Positions 7,379-16,417 of a DNA stretch of 64,000 nt are shown in pieces. Within the stretch, counting starts at the first letter, position 1. Each line of letters starts with the position of its first letter. A program made the position numbers and the translations under genes. The stretch lies in NCBI GenBank assembly GCA_947475735.1, contig CANJLQ010000010.1, positions 1-64,000 of the forward strand. The letters are read 5' to 3'. The notes beneath the pieces are model-generated. The model searched no databases. It worked only from the letters and a program-made list of their open reading frames with translations, and had not been told where the DNA came from. The stretch is from Caulobacteraceae bacterium (GTDB lineage: Bacteria > Pseudomonadota > Alphaproteobacteria > Caulobacterales > Caulobacteraceae).

Positions 7379-9439
7379 TCAGGCCGCCGCCGGGGCGAGC
7401 GCGGCCTCGCCCGCCGGGGTGACCACGAATGCTCCGGCCCCATCGTCCGGCGCGTCGTCCAGTTCGTCCTCCGGATCGGCCTCGTCCTCCACGTCAGAGA
7501 CCTCCGGGTCGTCGGACGCCGCCCATGACAGGCCGATCGGCGCCCAGGACCGCGACGCCGCCTGTTCGGCGACCCAATCGACCAGCTCGGTCTTCTTGAG
7601 CGACGTGGCGCGCAGGTCCTCAGCCCCCATGTCGGTCAGCATCGCGAGCAACAAGGGTTTGGAGTGGGACTGAAGGAAGGGCGCGTCGGGGGTCCAGTGG
7701 AGCGTAATGTCCGCGCCGCACAGGGCGGCGAGCTCGGCCGCTTCCGAGCGGGCGCGGCGGCGGATCAGGCTGGTGCGCTCTTCGCGCACGTCCAGACTGA
7801 TCGCCGTCAGTTCGGCCAGCAGGGCCATCTTCTCGCCGTGGGGCAAGCCGTGGATCCAGGCGATGACCGTCTCGCCGGACGTCTCCCAGGTCGCCCGGCG
7901 CTGATCGAGCCTTTGGCGCACCTCGCCGTCCAGGGTCTCGATCACCCGGCCACCCGGCGGATTGAAGCCAGTCGCCAGGATGGCGAGCGCCGAGTCCGAG
8001 CGCGCGACATGGGTGCGCAGCACCAGCAGGGTGAACAGGCGCGCGATCAGGGCCACCAACGCCGCGCCGGGGTCATCCGCAAGAGCCCGCATCAAGCCGC
8101 GCGTGGCCACATCCGTGCGGACGGCGTGCAGGGCGTGATTGACGCCATCGGTGTCGGGCTCGGGAGCCTCGACCTCAGGCGGGACATAGGCCGGCGGCGC
8201 GACGGGGCGTGTCGGCGCCTCGCCATCGACCGTGTCGTCCGCCTCAACCTCGGGCTCCTCGGGCGTGTAGCACCTGACCTCGACGCCCATGGGCGAAGCC
8301 GGGGACATCACCATGGTCGTCACAACCCGTCCGCCAGAGCCGGTCTGATCGACTTCGATTTTGGCGCGGATCATGGCCACGAGGGCGGCGTCAGCGCCCT
8401 CCGGATCAGACGCTTCGGCCAAGGCCAGCCCTGCTGCCTCGGCGCGTTCACGCCAGACGTCGCGCTGGGCGCGATAGCGCGCCATCTCCTCGTCGTTCAG
8501 GACGCCGCCGTAGACATAGCCGAGCGCCTCCAGGTCCTCTGGGAGCTCGGGCTCCTGACCGGCCGTCACGTGAACCGCGATGCCCTCGGCCTCGAACACG
8601 GCGGCGAGGCTGCGGGCCCGCCTTAGCCAAGCCTCGGTCAACACGTCCGGATCCAGCAGGACCGGCGCCAGCTCCCCGAACAGATCGGCCTCGGTGCGAC
8701 CGCCGGCCGCCGCATAGGCGGCTGCCCCGACCAGGGCGCAGCGTCGATCGTGCGGCGTGACCCGCGAGGCGTCTAGGCGCTCGACGATGCGCCAGTCCTG
8801 AAACCCGTGGCCCGACAGCGCGACCTCAGCGATCTCGGCCTGTTCTTCGGCGTTCGGCAACCGCGCCAGGAGGCGAGCCTGTTTCAAGGTCATCCGCCCG
8901 GCCTTGAGCGCGCTAGTCGCGACCGGGGGCAGGGCAGCGAGAGCCGCCAGCCGCTTGATCTCGATCTCGGCATAGCCGAGGGCGCGGGCGATGACCGGTA
9001 CGGTCAACCTGGTCTTGAGCATCCGACCGATGGCGACGATGACGTCGGCGACGTGGACGGGGGCGGCGGTGTTGGTCAGCAGCAGAGCAGCGGCCTGCCG
9101 CGCCGGATCTGTCTCGACATAGACGGTGACGGGGTAGTCCTCGTCGATGGCACCGGCTTCGCGCAGCAGATCCAGCGCCAGACGCCGGCGACGACCGTCC
9201 AGGGCCATCCAGGGCTGTTCCTTCTTGCCGCGGCCCGGGCGTACGGTCAGGCGCTGCAGTTGTCCGGCCGCCCGGATCGTGGCGGCCAGGGTCGGGATGT
9301 CATCATCCGACGGCTCGTTGAAGCGCAGATTCTCGGGCGCGATGCCGAGGTCGCCGAGGCGGATGGTGCGTTCGTCGCGGTCGACGACGACAGCGGGCGT
9401 GTCGTCGAGCGAGGTGATGACGGGAACGAGGTCGGTCAT
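7379..9439 (-). CDS. ParB/RepB/Spo0J-family protein
   Basis: A 686-residue protein with an N-terminal ParB-type domain (about 27-125, with DGRRRRLAL in place of the usual GERR box) and an HTH region (TVPVIARALGYAEIEIKRL, about 147-165). This is followed by a long C-terminal region with an acidic, Pro-rich linker (DTVDGEAPTRP...) and an acidic tail. It is more than twice the length of chromosomal ParB, as in other ICE-encoded ParB-like proteins. The family binds parS-like sites and, in known members, CTP. No ParA gene is in the window, so a partition role is unproven; it may instead act in ICE maintenance or regulation. Confidence 0.85.
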   Translation of the reverse strand: MTDLVPVITSLDDTPAVVVDRDERTIRLGDLGIAPENLRFNEPSDDDIPTLAATIRAAGQLQRLTVRPGRGKKEQPWMALDGRRRRLALDLLREAGAIDEDYPVTVYVETDPARQAAALLLTNTAAPVHVADVIVAIGRMLKTRLTVPVIARALGYAEIEIKRLAALAALPPVATSALKAGRMTLKQARLLARLPNAEEQAEIAEVALSGHGFQDWRIVERLDASRVTPHDRRCALVGAAAYAAAGGRTEADLFGELAPVLLDPDVLTEAWLRRARSLAAVFEAEGIAVHVTAGQEPELPEDLEALGYVYGGVLNDEEMARYRAQRDVWRERAEAAGLALAEASDPEGADAALVAMIRAKIEVDQTGSGGRVVTTMVMSPASPMGVEVRCYTPEEPEVEADDTVDGEAPTRPVAPPAYVPPEVEAPEPDTDGVNHALHAVRTDVATRGLMRALADDPGAALVALIARLFTLLVLRTHVARSDSALAILATGFNPPGGRVIETLDGEVRQRLDQRRATWETSGETVIAWIHGLPHGEKMALLAELTAISLDVREERTSLIRRRARSEAAELAALCGADITLHWTPDAPFLQSHSKPLLLAMLTDMGAEDLRATSLKKTELVDWVAEQAASRSWAPIGLSWAASDDPEVSDVEDEADPEDELDDAPDDGAGAFVVTPAGEAALAPAAA

Positions 9440-9490
9440 GAGGGATCTCCCGCCGGGCGACGGGGCCGATCCCCGCCGCTCCGGCGCCCC

Positions 9491-10390
9491 TCAGCGCCCT
9501 CCCTCCGCCTTTGCCTGCGCCATCGCGACCGCGTTCCAGTCGTCGAAGGGGGCGTCGGGCCAGACCACCTGCGCGATGATCCCGAGATCGACGAGCCGCC
9601 GATACAGCCGCCAGGCCCGATCCTGACCGACCACCCCGCGATCGGCGGCGATCAGCACCCGCCGCACGCAGGACGGCGGTGTCCAGCACGCCAGGTTGTT
9701 CGCCGCCAAGAGCGCCCAGCCGGGCAACTGGAAGCGCTCGATGGCCGAAAGGGTGGTGATCACGCCTTCGCCCACCAGTATCTCTCGGTCGGGTGGCCAG
9801 AGGCGGACAGCGGCCCCGGGCGGTACGTGGCCCACGGCCTTGCGAGACACCCGAAGTTCGGTCGCGCGACGACCGTTCAGATGCAGATAGGTGAGTTCGA
9901 CGCCGGTCAGCCGGTCAGCGCCGTCGCTGATCCGGGCGATGAGGGCAGGGCGGTGGGCACTTCCTGGCCGATACACGGACGCCGGCGCACGTGAATGGTG
10001 GCGAAGGTTCGACGACGCTATCCCGCCGGTCACTGACCGAGACCGGATGTGTCGTGCCGCCGCGCTGGTCACGCCGATGGGCACCGCGCTCTCCCAGAGG
10101 TGGGCGGCGGCTTGAAGCCGGGCCAGACGATCGGGCCTGGGCCAGGTCGAACCGGCATGGCCACCGCCCGTCAACCGCCCGCCGTCGTCAATGAAGCCGC
10201 GTCGGCGCAGATCGTCGCGCATGGCGCGCCAATCGGTGGCCCCGAAGCCGTGAATAACGAGCCGCCCGTCCGTAAGCAGCAGTGAGACGGAGCGGTCATG
10301 GCCGCTGTGACCAGGGGCCGGCACATTGGCGCGATGGCCACCCTGATAAAGATCGCCGCCCAGGGCGGTGACGATGGCGTGCAAGGTCAT
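9491..10390 (-). CDS. Toprim-domain protein (primase-like)
   Basis: A 299-residue protein. The C-terminal part has a toprim pattern: EILVGEGVITTLSAIE (about 203-218, carrying the catalytic Glu) and RVLIAADRG (about 244-252, metal-binding Asp), ending DDWNAVAMAQ. The N-terminal part begins with a His/Cys-poor region where primases usually carry a zinc finger (APGHSGHDRSVSL). Such proteins accompany the ParB and strawberry notch genes in ICEs and are thought to make primers on the transferred strand. The gene ends 51 bases before the ParB start and begins 7 bases after the radC stop, so the three are probably cotranscribed. Confidence 0.8.
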   Translation of the reverse strand: MTLHAIVTALGGDLYQGGHRANVPAPGHSGHDRSVSLLLTDGRLVIHGFGATDWRAMRDDLRRRGFIDDGGRLTGGGHAGSTWPRPDRLARLQAAAHLWESAVPIGVTSAAARHIRSRSVTGGIASSNLRHHSRAPASVYRPGSAHRPALIARISDGADRLTGVELTYLHLNGRRATELRVSRKAVGHVPPGAAVRLWPPDREILVGEGVITTLSAIERFQLPGWALLAANNLACWTPPSCVRRVLIAADRGVVGQDRAWRLYRRLVDLGIIAQVVWPDAPFDDWNAVAMAQAKAEGGR

Positions 10391-10397
10391 GGCGCGC

Positions 10398-11093
10398 TCA
10401 GATCAGACCAAGGCTACGAAAGCTCGCCGTGCCTTCCCGCCCGACGATGACGTGATCATGCACCTGAAGGCCGAACACCTTGGCCGCCTCGATGATCTGG
10501 CGCGTCACCGAAATGTCGGCCTGAGAGGGCGAGGGGTCGCCCGAGGGATGGTTGTGGACCAGAATGAGCGCCGACGCCGAAAGCTCCAGCGCCCGCCGTA
10601 TGACCTCGCGGGGATAGACGGGCGCGTGGTCGACGGACCCGTCTGCGACCAGCTCGTCGCGCATCAGGATGTTGCGCCGGTCGAGGAAGAGGGCGCGGAA
10701 CTGTTCCCGGGGCAGATGGGCCAGGGCGATCCGAGCATAGTCGAGAAGTGCGTGCCAGGAGCTCAACACCGGCCGGGCGCAGACGGCGCTGCGTGCCAAA
10801 CGCACACTCAGCTGGCGGAGAAGTTTGAGGTCCATGATCGCTGCCGCCCCGACGCCGTCCACGCGTCCAAGCTCGGGACCGTCAGCGGCGGCGATGCCGC
10901 CCAGGTCCCCAAACTGCCCCAGCAGGTCGGCGGCCACCCGTCCTGCGATAGGAGCGGAAACGCTTCGACCGAGCAGCAGACACAGCAGATCGTGGTCTGA
11001 CATCCGTTCCAGACTGGAGGGGTCTGGCCCGTCTGAAGCGGCAGTCGATCGTGCTGGTCGGATCGGATGGGCATGGGCTGAAATCTGCGTCAC
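10398..11093 (-). CDS. radC: RadC-family (JAB/MPN domain) protein
   Basis: A 231-residue RadC-like protein with an N-terminal helix-hairpin-helix part (GRVDGVGAAAIMDLKLL) and a C-terminal MPN+/JAMM motif: LILVHNHPSGDPSPSQAD, giving His180, His182 and Asp193 as metal ligands. RadC proteins are frequent on mobile elements, and no DNA repair role has been firmly shown. The GTG at 11093 is chosen as start because AGGAGG lies 5 bases upstream; an ATG further up (11144) opens a Gly/Pro-rich stretch with no such site. It is the first gene of the minus-strand backbone run as seen here. Confidence 0.9.
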   Translation of the reverse strand: MTQISAHAHPIRPARSTAASDGPDPSSLERMSDHDLLCLLLGRSVSAPIAGRVAADLLGQFGDLGGIAAADGPELGRVDGVGAAAIMDLKLLRQLSVRLARSAVCARPVLSSWHALLDYARIALAHLPREQFRALFLDRRNILMRDELVADGSVDHAPVYPREVIRRALELSASALILVHNHPSGDPSPSQADISVTRQIIEAAKVFGLQVHDHVIVGREGTASFRSLGLI

Positions 11094-11216
11094 GGCGGCC
11101 TCCTGGCTTCCGCTCCCCGTCGGAGCGCCAGCCGCCGCCCTCACTCTCTCCCTCCATCGACGCCGCGGTGGCCGGACAACCAGAAATCGATCTTGATGAT
11201 CCTGGCGAACGTACCG

Positions 11217-12170
11217 CTATGCCGAGGTCCTGCATTCCACAGTGATGTGCGCAAGCTCGTGCACAGGGACCAAGCGAGCCCGGACCACGTCGGCGACGAC
11301 GTTCCCCGAGACGCTGACGATGGCGGCATAAGCCTCAGGACCGACTCTCCAGACGTGCAGATCAACGATACGAGCGTCGCCTGGCCCTTCGATGCAGTCG
11401 CGGACTTCCTCACTGAGGTGCGCGTCGGTCGTATCGAGCAGGACGGCGGCGGTGTCGCGCATCAGGCTCCAGGACCAACGGGCGATCACGATAGCTCCGA
11501 CGATACCCATGGCAGGGTCAAGCCACGACCAACCGAGGAACAATCCGGCGAGCAGCGCCAAGATCGCCAGCACCGAGGTCAGGGCGTCGGCCAGGACGTG
11601 CATATAGGCAGCACGCAGATTGTTGTCCTTCTGGGCCGCATGGCCATGCCCGACATGGTGATCATCGTCGTGATGATGCTCGTGCCCGTGACCATGTCCG
11701 GGCCCGTGATGATGACCGCCTGACAAAAGGATCGCGCTGACGACGTTCACGGCTAGGCCGATCACGGCCACCGTCGCGGCCGGGCCGAAATCAACTGCTT
11801 CGGGCCTGAGCAGGCGCATGACCGACTCGACCGCGATCCCGATGGCCACGATGCCGAGCACCAGGGCCGAGGCAAAGCCTGCTAAATCGCCGACCTTGCC
11901 GGTGCCGAAGCTGAATCGCGGATCGGTCGCGTATCTTCGCGCGAAGGCATATGCCCCCGCGGCGACCGCGAGCGCTCCGGCGTGGGTGGCCATGTGGAAG
12001 CCGTCGGCCAGCAGCGCCATCGAGCCGAAGACGGTGCCTGCGACGATCTCGCCGACCATCATGACTGTGGTCAGTGCCACCACCCACAAGGTGCGACGCG
12101 CATTATCGTCGTGGGTGGAGCCCAGAAAATTGTGGTCGTGGGTGTGGAGATGCGGGTCGGCGGTCGTCAT
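11217..12170 (-). CDS. dmeF: Co/Ni efflux protein DmeF (CDF family)
   Basis: A 317-residue cation diffusion facilitator: N-terminal His-rich segment (HLHTHDHNF), six predicted membrane helices with the metal-site motifs HMATHAG in TM2 and HVLADALTS in TM5, and between them a His-rich loop (about residues 151-177, with HHHDDDHHVGHGH). A cytoplasmic C-terminal domain follows (VDLHVWRVGPEAYAAIV). It exports Co2+/Ni2+ (and possibly Zn2+) across the inner membrane by proton antiport. It follows the RcnR-type repressor gene dmeR by 8 bases, the classical dmeRF arrangement. Confidence 0.9.
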   Translation of the reverse strand: MTTADPHLHTHDHNFLGSTHDDNARRTLWVVALTTVMMVGEIVAGTVFGSMALLADGFHMATHAGALAVAAGAYAFARRYATDPRFSFGTGKVGDLAGFASALVLGIVAIGIAVESVMRLLRPEAVDFGPAATVAVIGLAVNVVSAILLSGGHHHGPGHGHGHEHHHDDDHHVGHGHAAQKDNNLRAAYMHVLADALTSVLAILALLAGLFLGWSWLDPAMGIVGAIVIARWSWSLMRDTAAVLLDTTDAHLSEEVRDCIEGPGDARIVDLHVWRVGPEAYAAIVSVSGNVVADVVRARLVPVHELAHITVECRTSA

Positions 12171-12178
12171 GGTCGAAC

Positions 12179-12454
12179 CTATCGGGAATAGCGGCGGATG
12201 ATGGCGAGCATTTCGGCGGCCCCGGTCTCGCGCTCTTCATCCGTCAGATCGGATCGAGCCACATGCTGGTGAAGGTGGTCCTCGATCAGTTCTTCAAGCA
12301 GACCGCTCATGGCCCCTCGCGCGGCCGCCACCTGTTGCAGAATTTGCGAGCAACCCGCCTCGGACTCGATCGACCGCTCGATCGCCGCCAGCTGGCCGCT
12401 GATCCGGCGGACGCGCGTGATGAGCTTCTTCTTGTTGCCTGCGACGTGCGCCAT
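12179..12454 (-). CDS. dmeR: Metal-responsive repressor DmeR (RcnR/CsoR family)
   Basis: A 91-residue all-helical repressor. With the start at 12454 (AGAGGAG 6 bases upstream) the residues His3, Cys35, His60 and His64 fall exactly at the Ni/Co ligand positions of RcnR, which supports both the start and a nickel/cobalt-sensing role rather than formaldehyde (FrmR) or copper (CsoR). An upstream ATG at 12481 would destroy this numbering and lies beyond the operator. It is cotranscribed with dmeF and probably represses both genes by binding the inverted repeat at 12455-12477. Confidence 0.9.
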   Translation of the reverse strand: MAHVAGNKKKLITRVRRISGQLAAIERSIESEAGCSQILQQVAAARGAMSGLLEELIEDHLHQHVARSDLTDEERETGAAEMLAIIRRYSR

Positions 12455-12477
12455 ACCATACTCCTCTATAGTATGGT
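12455..12477 (-). promoter_or_regulatory. Inverted-repeat operator of dmeRF
   Basis: A perfect 7-bp inverted repeat, ACCATAC and GTATGGT, separated by nine bases, lies directly before the dmeR start codon and contains its ribosome binding site in the spacer. Position and symmetry fit an autoregulatory CsoR/RcnR-family operator; binding is inferred. Confidence 0.7.
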
Positions 12478-12622
12478 TCATGATGAAGGTAGGGGGTGGC
12501 GGAGTGACAGCAGCTTCGTCGTGTCCGTGCCTCTCGAAGGTTTAACTGCGCCGCGAGGCTGCGCGAAGGTTTGGTCATCTAAGGTGTCACCGTGCCCGAT
12601 TGGGGCGCAGTGGAGAAAGACG

Positions 12623-12985
12623 ATGAAACGCAAGACGATCGTGATCGGCCTGTCGGCGGCGACCTTGGCGTCGGCTCTGGCCATCGGCGGCGTGGCCTTG
12701 GCCAACGGGGTCTCACCGGAACGCGTGGAAGCCGACGACGTCCAGGAGATCGCCGCCGTGATGGGCGCGCGCGTGTCCTTGGTCCAGGCTGTGGCCATCG
12801 CCGAGCGGCAGAACGGCGGCAAGGCGCTGGAGGCGGCATTCGACGATGAGAGCGGCAGCCGGTGGGAAGTCGAACTCGCCCGTGACGGTCAAGTGTCGAC
12901 CTATCTGGTTGACATGACGACTGGCGCGCTGTCGGCCGCACCCGGCGAATCGGAGACCGACGAGGGGTCCGAGGACGAGGATTGA
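12623..12985 (+). CDS. Secreted PepSY-domain protein
   Basis: A 120-residue protein with a signal peptide (MKRKTIVIGLSAATLASALAIGGVALA) and one PepSY domain (VSLVQAVAIAERQNGGKALEAAFDDE...WEVELARDGQVSTYLVDMTTG), ending in an acidic tail. PepSY proteins of this size often stand beside two-component systems and are thought to modulate the periplasmic sensor or a protease. Here the gene is the first of a plus-strand operon and is followed after 52 bases by the response regulator. It diverges from dmeR across about 150 bp. Confidence 0.85.
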   Translation: MKRKTIVIGLSAATLASALAIGGVALANGVSPERVEADDVQEIAAVMGARVSLVQAVAIAERQNGGKALEAAFDDESGSRWEVELARDGQVSTYLVDMTTGALSAAPGESETDEGSEDED

Positions 12986-13037
12986 TCCTTCGTCAGCCTC
13001 GCCCGGCGCCGGGCGAGGACCTCGGGGAGGTTTGAAG

Positions 13038-13715
13038 ATGAAAATTCTGCTGATCGAAGATGACGCCGAAGCGGCGCAGTTCGCAGCGCGCGGCCTGCGC
13101 GAGGCCGGCCATCTTCTGGATATCGCCGACCATGCCGAAGACGGCGAGCACATGGCTCTCGAAGGCCATTATGACGTCTTCATCGTCGATCGCATGCTGC
13201 CGGGCGGCGACGGCCTGAGCATCGTCAAAAAGGCGAGGGCTGCGAGCGTGACCACACCGGCTCTTTTCCTGACGGCCGTCGGCGGTGTCGGGGACCGTGT
13301 CGAGGGGCTCGAGGCGGGGGCCGACGACTATCTGGTCAAGCCCTATGTCTTTAGTGAACTGCTGGCCCGGGTGAACGCCTTGGGCCGACGGCCGCGCACC
13401 CTGGACATGCGCGATCGCCTGACGGCCGGGGATATTGAGATCGATCTCGGCTCGCGCACAGCGCGGCGCGCCGGCGTCGATCTCGACTTGACGCCTCAGG
13501 AGTTTCGACTGCTGGAGTTTCTGGTCCGACACTCGGGCCTGGTCGTGACGCGCGACATGCTGCTTCAGAAGGTCTGGGGGTTCGACTTCGAGCCCCGCGC
13601 CAATCTCATCGATGCCCACATGAGTCGTCTGCGCGCCAAGGTCGATCGGCCGTTCGCCCGCGACCGCATTCAGACCGCGCGGGGGACCGGCTACCGACTG
13701 GACGACCATGACTAG
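13038..13715 (+). CDS. OmpR-family response regulator
   Basis: A 225-residue regulator: receiver domain (acidic pair Glu7-Asp8-Asp9, phosphoacceptor Asp51, Lys101) and a C-terminal winged helix with TPQEFRLLEFLVRHSGLVVTRDMLLQKVWG and ARGTGYRL. It is closest in style to the CzcR/CusR/QseB group controlling metal and envelope stress genes. ATG 13038 is used (GGGAGG 7 bases upstream); a TTG six bases earlier is possible. It overlaps the sensor kinase gene by 8 bases and probably activates this operon. Confidence 0.9.
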   Translation: MKILLIEDDAEAAQFAARGLREAGHLLDIADHAEDGEHMALEGHYDVFIVDRMLPGGDGLSIVKKARAASVTTPALFLTAVGGVGDRVEGLEAGADDYLVKPYVFSELLARVNALGRRPRTLDMRDRLTAGDIEIDLGSRTARRAGVDLDLTPQEFRLLEFLVRHSGLVVTRDMLLQKVWGFDFEPRANLIDAHMSRLRAKVDRPFARDRIQTARGTGYRLDDHD

Positions 13716-15063
13716 GGCGCTGGGATCGGTCGCCGTTCGCCTGGCACTCGTCTACGCCCTTGTCTTTGGACTGGGCGGCGGGGTTCTGTGGTCGGTCCTG
13801 ACGATCATCGTCGCGCGCTATGCGGCCGAGGCCATCACGACGGATCTCCAGACAGAGACCCGTGTGCTGCTGGCGGAGGACGGCGGGTCGGATCAGGCGA
13901 CCCTGGTGCGCAAGGTCGAGGCTCGGAGCCGGGTCGGCGGCCTGTTCGTTTACAGTGTGACGGATCCCCAGGGTCAGCGGCTCGCAGGCCAGTTGCCCGA
14001 CGGCCTGATGCCGCGTCAGGGGCTCGACGAGATCCAGCTGCCGTATGCCGAAGATGACGGCGGTCCGGCTGAAGAAGTGCCCGTTCGCACCCTGACCACG
14101 GCCCTGCCTCAGGGCACGCTTGTGGTCGGTAAGTCGACCTATGCCGTTCATGAGCTTGAGGAGCTGCTCCAGGATATCGGTCTATGGGCCGTACTGGGTC
14201 TGACCGGCGTCGCCGCTCTGTCGGGAGCGGCGGCTGGAGGACTGCTGTCGGCACGCCTGAGCCGGATAAACCGGGCCGCCGCGCGCATCATGGAAGGCCA
14301 CCCCAATGAGCGCGTGCCGTCCGTCGGATTGGGAACCGAACTGGAGCGAGTCCGCCGCAACCTGAACGCTCTTCTGGATTGGCAGCAGCGGGCGCTGGAA
14401 GCCCTGCGCCATGTCTCGACCGACATCGCCCATGATCTGCGGACGCCGCTGAACCGCCTACGCCAGCGTCTGGATCGGGCCCAGGCGGAAGCCGTCGACG
14501 GGCGGGTTCCGGACGCGGCCATTCGCGCCGCGATCGCCGACCTGGACCAGGTTCTGGAGACCTTTTCCGCCCTGCTGCGGATCGGCCAACTCGAGGGCGG
14601 GGCTGGCCGGACCTCGTTCAGGCGCGTGAAGCTGGGTGATGTGGTCGATCGTGTCTTCGAGGCCTATCAGCCCGCCAGCGAGGAGAGCGGTCACATCCTG
14701 ACCCAGCTTGTCGATAGCGACGCCGAGGTCATCGGCGACCCCGAGCTGCTGGTTCAAATGCTGTCGAACTTGGTCGACAACGCCTTGGCGCACGCGGGCA
14801 GCGGCGCGCGAATCCAGATCGGAGCCTACGACGAGGGCTCGAAGAGCGTTCTCGCCGTGCGCGACGATGGTCGGGGCGTGCCGGCCGACCAAGTCGAGCG
14901 GATCACACGCCGCTTCTACCGGCTCGATTCAAGCCGCAACACGCCCGGTCAAGGCTTGGGTCTGGCGCTGGTAGCGGCGATAACGGCGCTCCACGAAGGC
15001 GAACTGGTGATCGGGCCAAACCATCCCGGTTTGGCCGTGCGCGTCGTGCTACCAAGACCATGA
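13708..15063 (+). CDS. Sensor histidine kinase
   Basis: A 451-residue membrane kinase: TM1 (about 11-35), a periplasmic domain of about 120 residues, TM2 (about 158-182), HAMP segment, then the H-box DIAHDLRTPLNRLR (phosphoacceptor His242), N-box LSNLVDNALAHA and G-boxes DDGRGVP and GQGLGLALV. It pairs with the response regulator it overlaps. The periplasmic part is larger than in minimal sensors and may be contacted by the PepSY protein encoded just upstream; the stimulus is unknown, with metal or membrane damage likely from the context. Confidence 0.9.
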   Translation: MTRALGSVAVRLALVYALVFGLGGGVLWSVLTIIVARYAAEAITTDLQTETRVLLAEDGGSDQATLVRKVEARSRVGGLFVYSVTDPQGQRLAGQLPDGLMPRQGLDEIQLPYAEDDGGPAEEVPVRTLTTALPQGTLVVGKSTYAVHELEELLQDIGLWAVLGLTGVAALSGAAAGGLLSARLSRINRAAARIMEGHPNERVPSVGLGTELERVRRNLNALLDWQQRALEALRHVSTDIAHDLRTPLNRLRQRLDRAQAEAVDGRVPDAAIRAAIADLDQVLETFSALLRIGQLEGGAGRTSFRRVKLGDVVDRVFEAYQPASEESGHILTQLVDSDAEVIGDPELLVQMLSNLVDNALAHAGSGARIQIGAYDEGSKSVLAVRDDGRGVPADQVERITRRFYRLDSSRNTPGQGLGLALVAAITALHEGELVIGPNHPGLAVRVVLPRP

Positions 15064-15079
15064 TGGGAACGGTGGGGTG

Positions 15080-16417
15080 ATGCGGGTCAGTCTTGTTTGG
15101 CCATTGATCATGGTGTCGCTGGCCGGTTGCGCGACCTATGCGCCGTCACCTCTGCCGATGGCCCCTTCGGCCGATCCCACGAGCGCTTCGCTCGCCGATC
15201 GCCTTCGGTTGGCACGCCCAGAGGCTCAGCCCATCGATCTGACCGCACCGCTTGGCCCGGACGCCCTTGCGGCGATCGCCATCGTTTTGAACCTTGACTT
15301 GAGGAGCCAGCGCGCCCGGGTCGGCGTGGCCGAGGCCCAGGCCTTTGACGCCGGCCTCTTTCCCGATCCGCAGTTCAGCGCCAGTCTTGATCGACCGCAG
15401 TCCGCCCCGATGCTCGTCGACGCCCTGGCGGCCTCTCTCGGTCTGGATACATCGGCCTTTTATCTCCGCCCTCAGAGGCTGCGGAGCGCGCGAGCGGTGG
15501 AGCGGCAAGCCCGACTGGATCTCGCCTGGCTAGAGTGGCAGACGGGCAATCAGGCGGCTGTGCTGGCCGCCCGTATTCAGGGTCTGGAGAATAACCTCCA
15601 ACTGACGCGCGAGGCGGAGGCCCTGTCGGCCTCGATTCTGAATCGCTCGCTGGCCGCCCTGGCCAGGGGAGACCTGTCCGCCACTGACGTCGAGCCCCGG
15701 AGGATCGCCGAGGCCGATGCGGCCGATCGTCTGCGCGTCGCCGAACGCGATCTAGCCTCCGCCCGTCTGGAGTTGAATGCCCTGCTGGGCCTCAGCCCCG
15801 CGACCTCGATCCAGCTGACGCGCTTGCAGCCACCGTCGCCATGCTTACTGCACGTGGACACGCTGGTTGATAGGGCCCTGGCGCAGAGGCTCGACCTTCA
15901 GGCCTTGCGCGCGGGATATGAGGGCCAGGAGGCGACGCTGCAGGTCGCGGTTCTCCAGCAGTATCCCCGGTTGAACCTCTCTTTGAACGGGGCCCGGGAC
16001 ACCGGAGCCGTCCGCACCAACGGCGTCGCCGTTGGGTTCGACCTGCCTCTCTGGAACCGGAACCGCGGCCAGATCGCGATCCAGACCGCCACGCGCGAGC
16101 AGCTGCGCTCGGAGTACGAGACCCGGCTGTTCAGGACGCAGGCCGATATCGCGACCCTGGTGTCCGCGCTCGACATCGGCCGCCGGCAGCAGGCCGACCT
16201 GGCCAATCAACTGGGTCCGCTCCGCGCCTCGGTGGCCGCCTTCGAGAACGCGGCGGCGCGTGGCGACATAGCGCGGATCACCGCCGAGACCGCCCGCCTG
16301 TCCTTGCTCGACAAGTCGATCGCCTTGTCCGCCCTCGATCAGGCGATGGCCGAACAGACACGGGCTTTGCAGACCGCCGTCGGAACTTCGCTGGAGACGT
16401 TCGCATGCGCCGTCTGA
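15080..16417 (+). CDS. Outer-membrane efflux lipoprotein (TolC family)
   Basis: A 445-residue TolC/OMF protein with a lipoprotein signal (LIMVSLAGC, lipidated Cys at about 18) and the two-fold repeated coiled-coil/beta-strand pattern (GLFPDPQFSASLDRP, and QQYPRLNLSLNGARDTG in the second half). It forms the outer-membrane channel of the RND pump encoded by the next two genes. ATG 15080 or the GTG just before it (15077) could be the start. It overlaps the adaptor gene by 13 bases. Confidence 0.88.
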   Translation: MRVSLVWPLIMVSLAGCATYAPSPLPMAPSADPTSASLADRLRLARPEAQPIDLTAPLGPDALAAIAIVLNLDLRSQRARVGVAEAQAFDAGLFPDPQFSASLDRPQSAPMLVDALAASLGLDTSAFYLRPQRLRSARAVERQARLDLAWLEWQTGNQAAVLAARIQGLENNLQLTREAEALSASILNRSLAALARGDLSATDVEPRRIAEADAADRLRVAERDLASARLELNALLGLSPATSIQLTRLQPPSPCLLHVDTLVDRALAQRLDLQALRAGYEGQEATLQVAVLQQYPRLNLSLNGARDTGAVRTNGVAVGFDLPLWNRNRGQIAIQTATREQLRSEYETRLFRTQADIATLVSALDIGRRQQADLANQLGPLRASVAAFENAAARGDIARITAETARLSLLDKSIALSALDQAMAEQTRALQTAVGTSLETFACAV

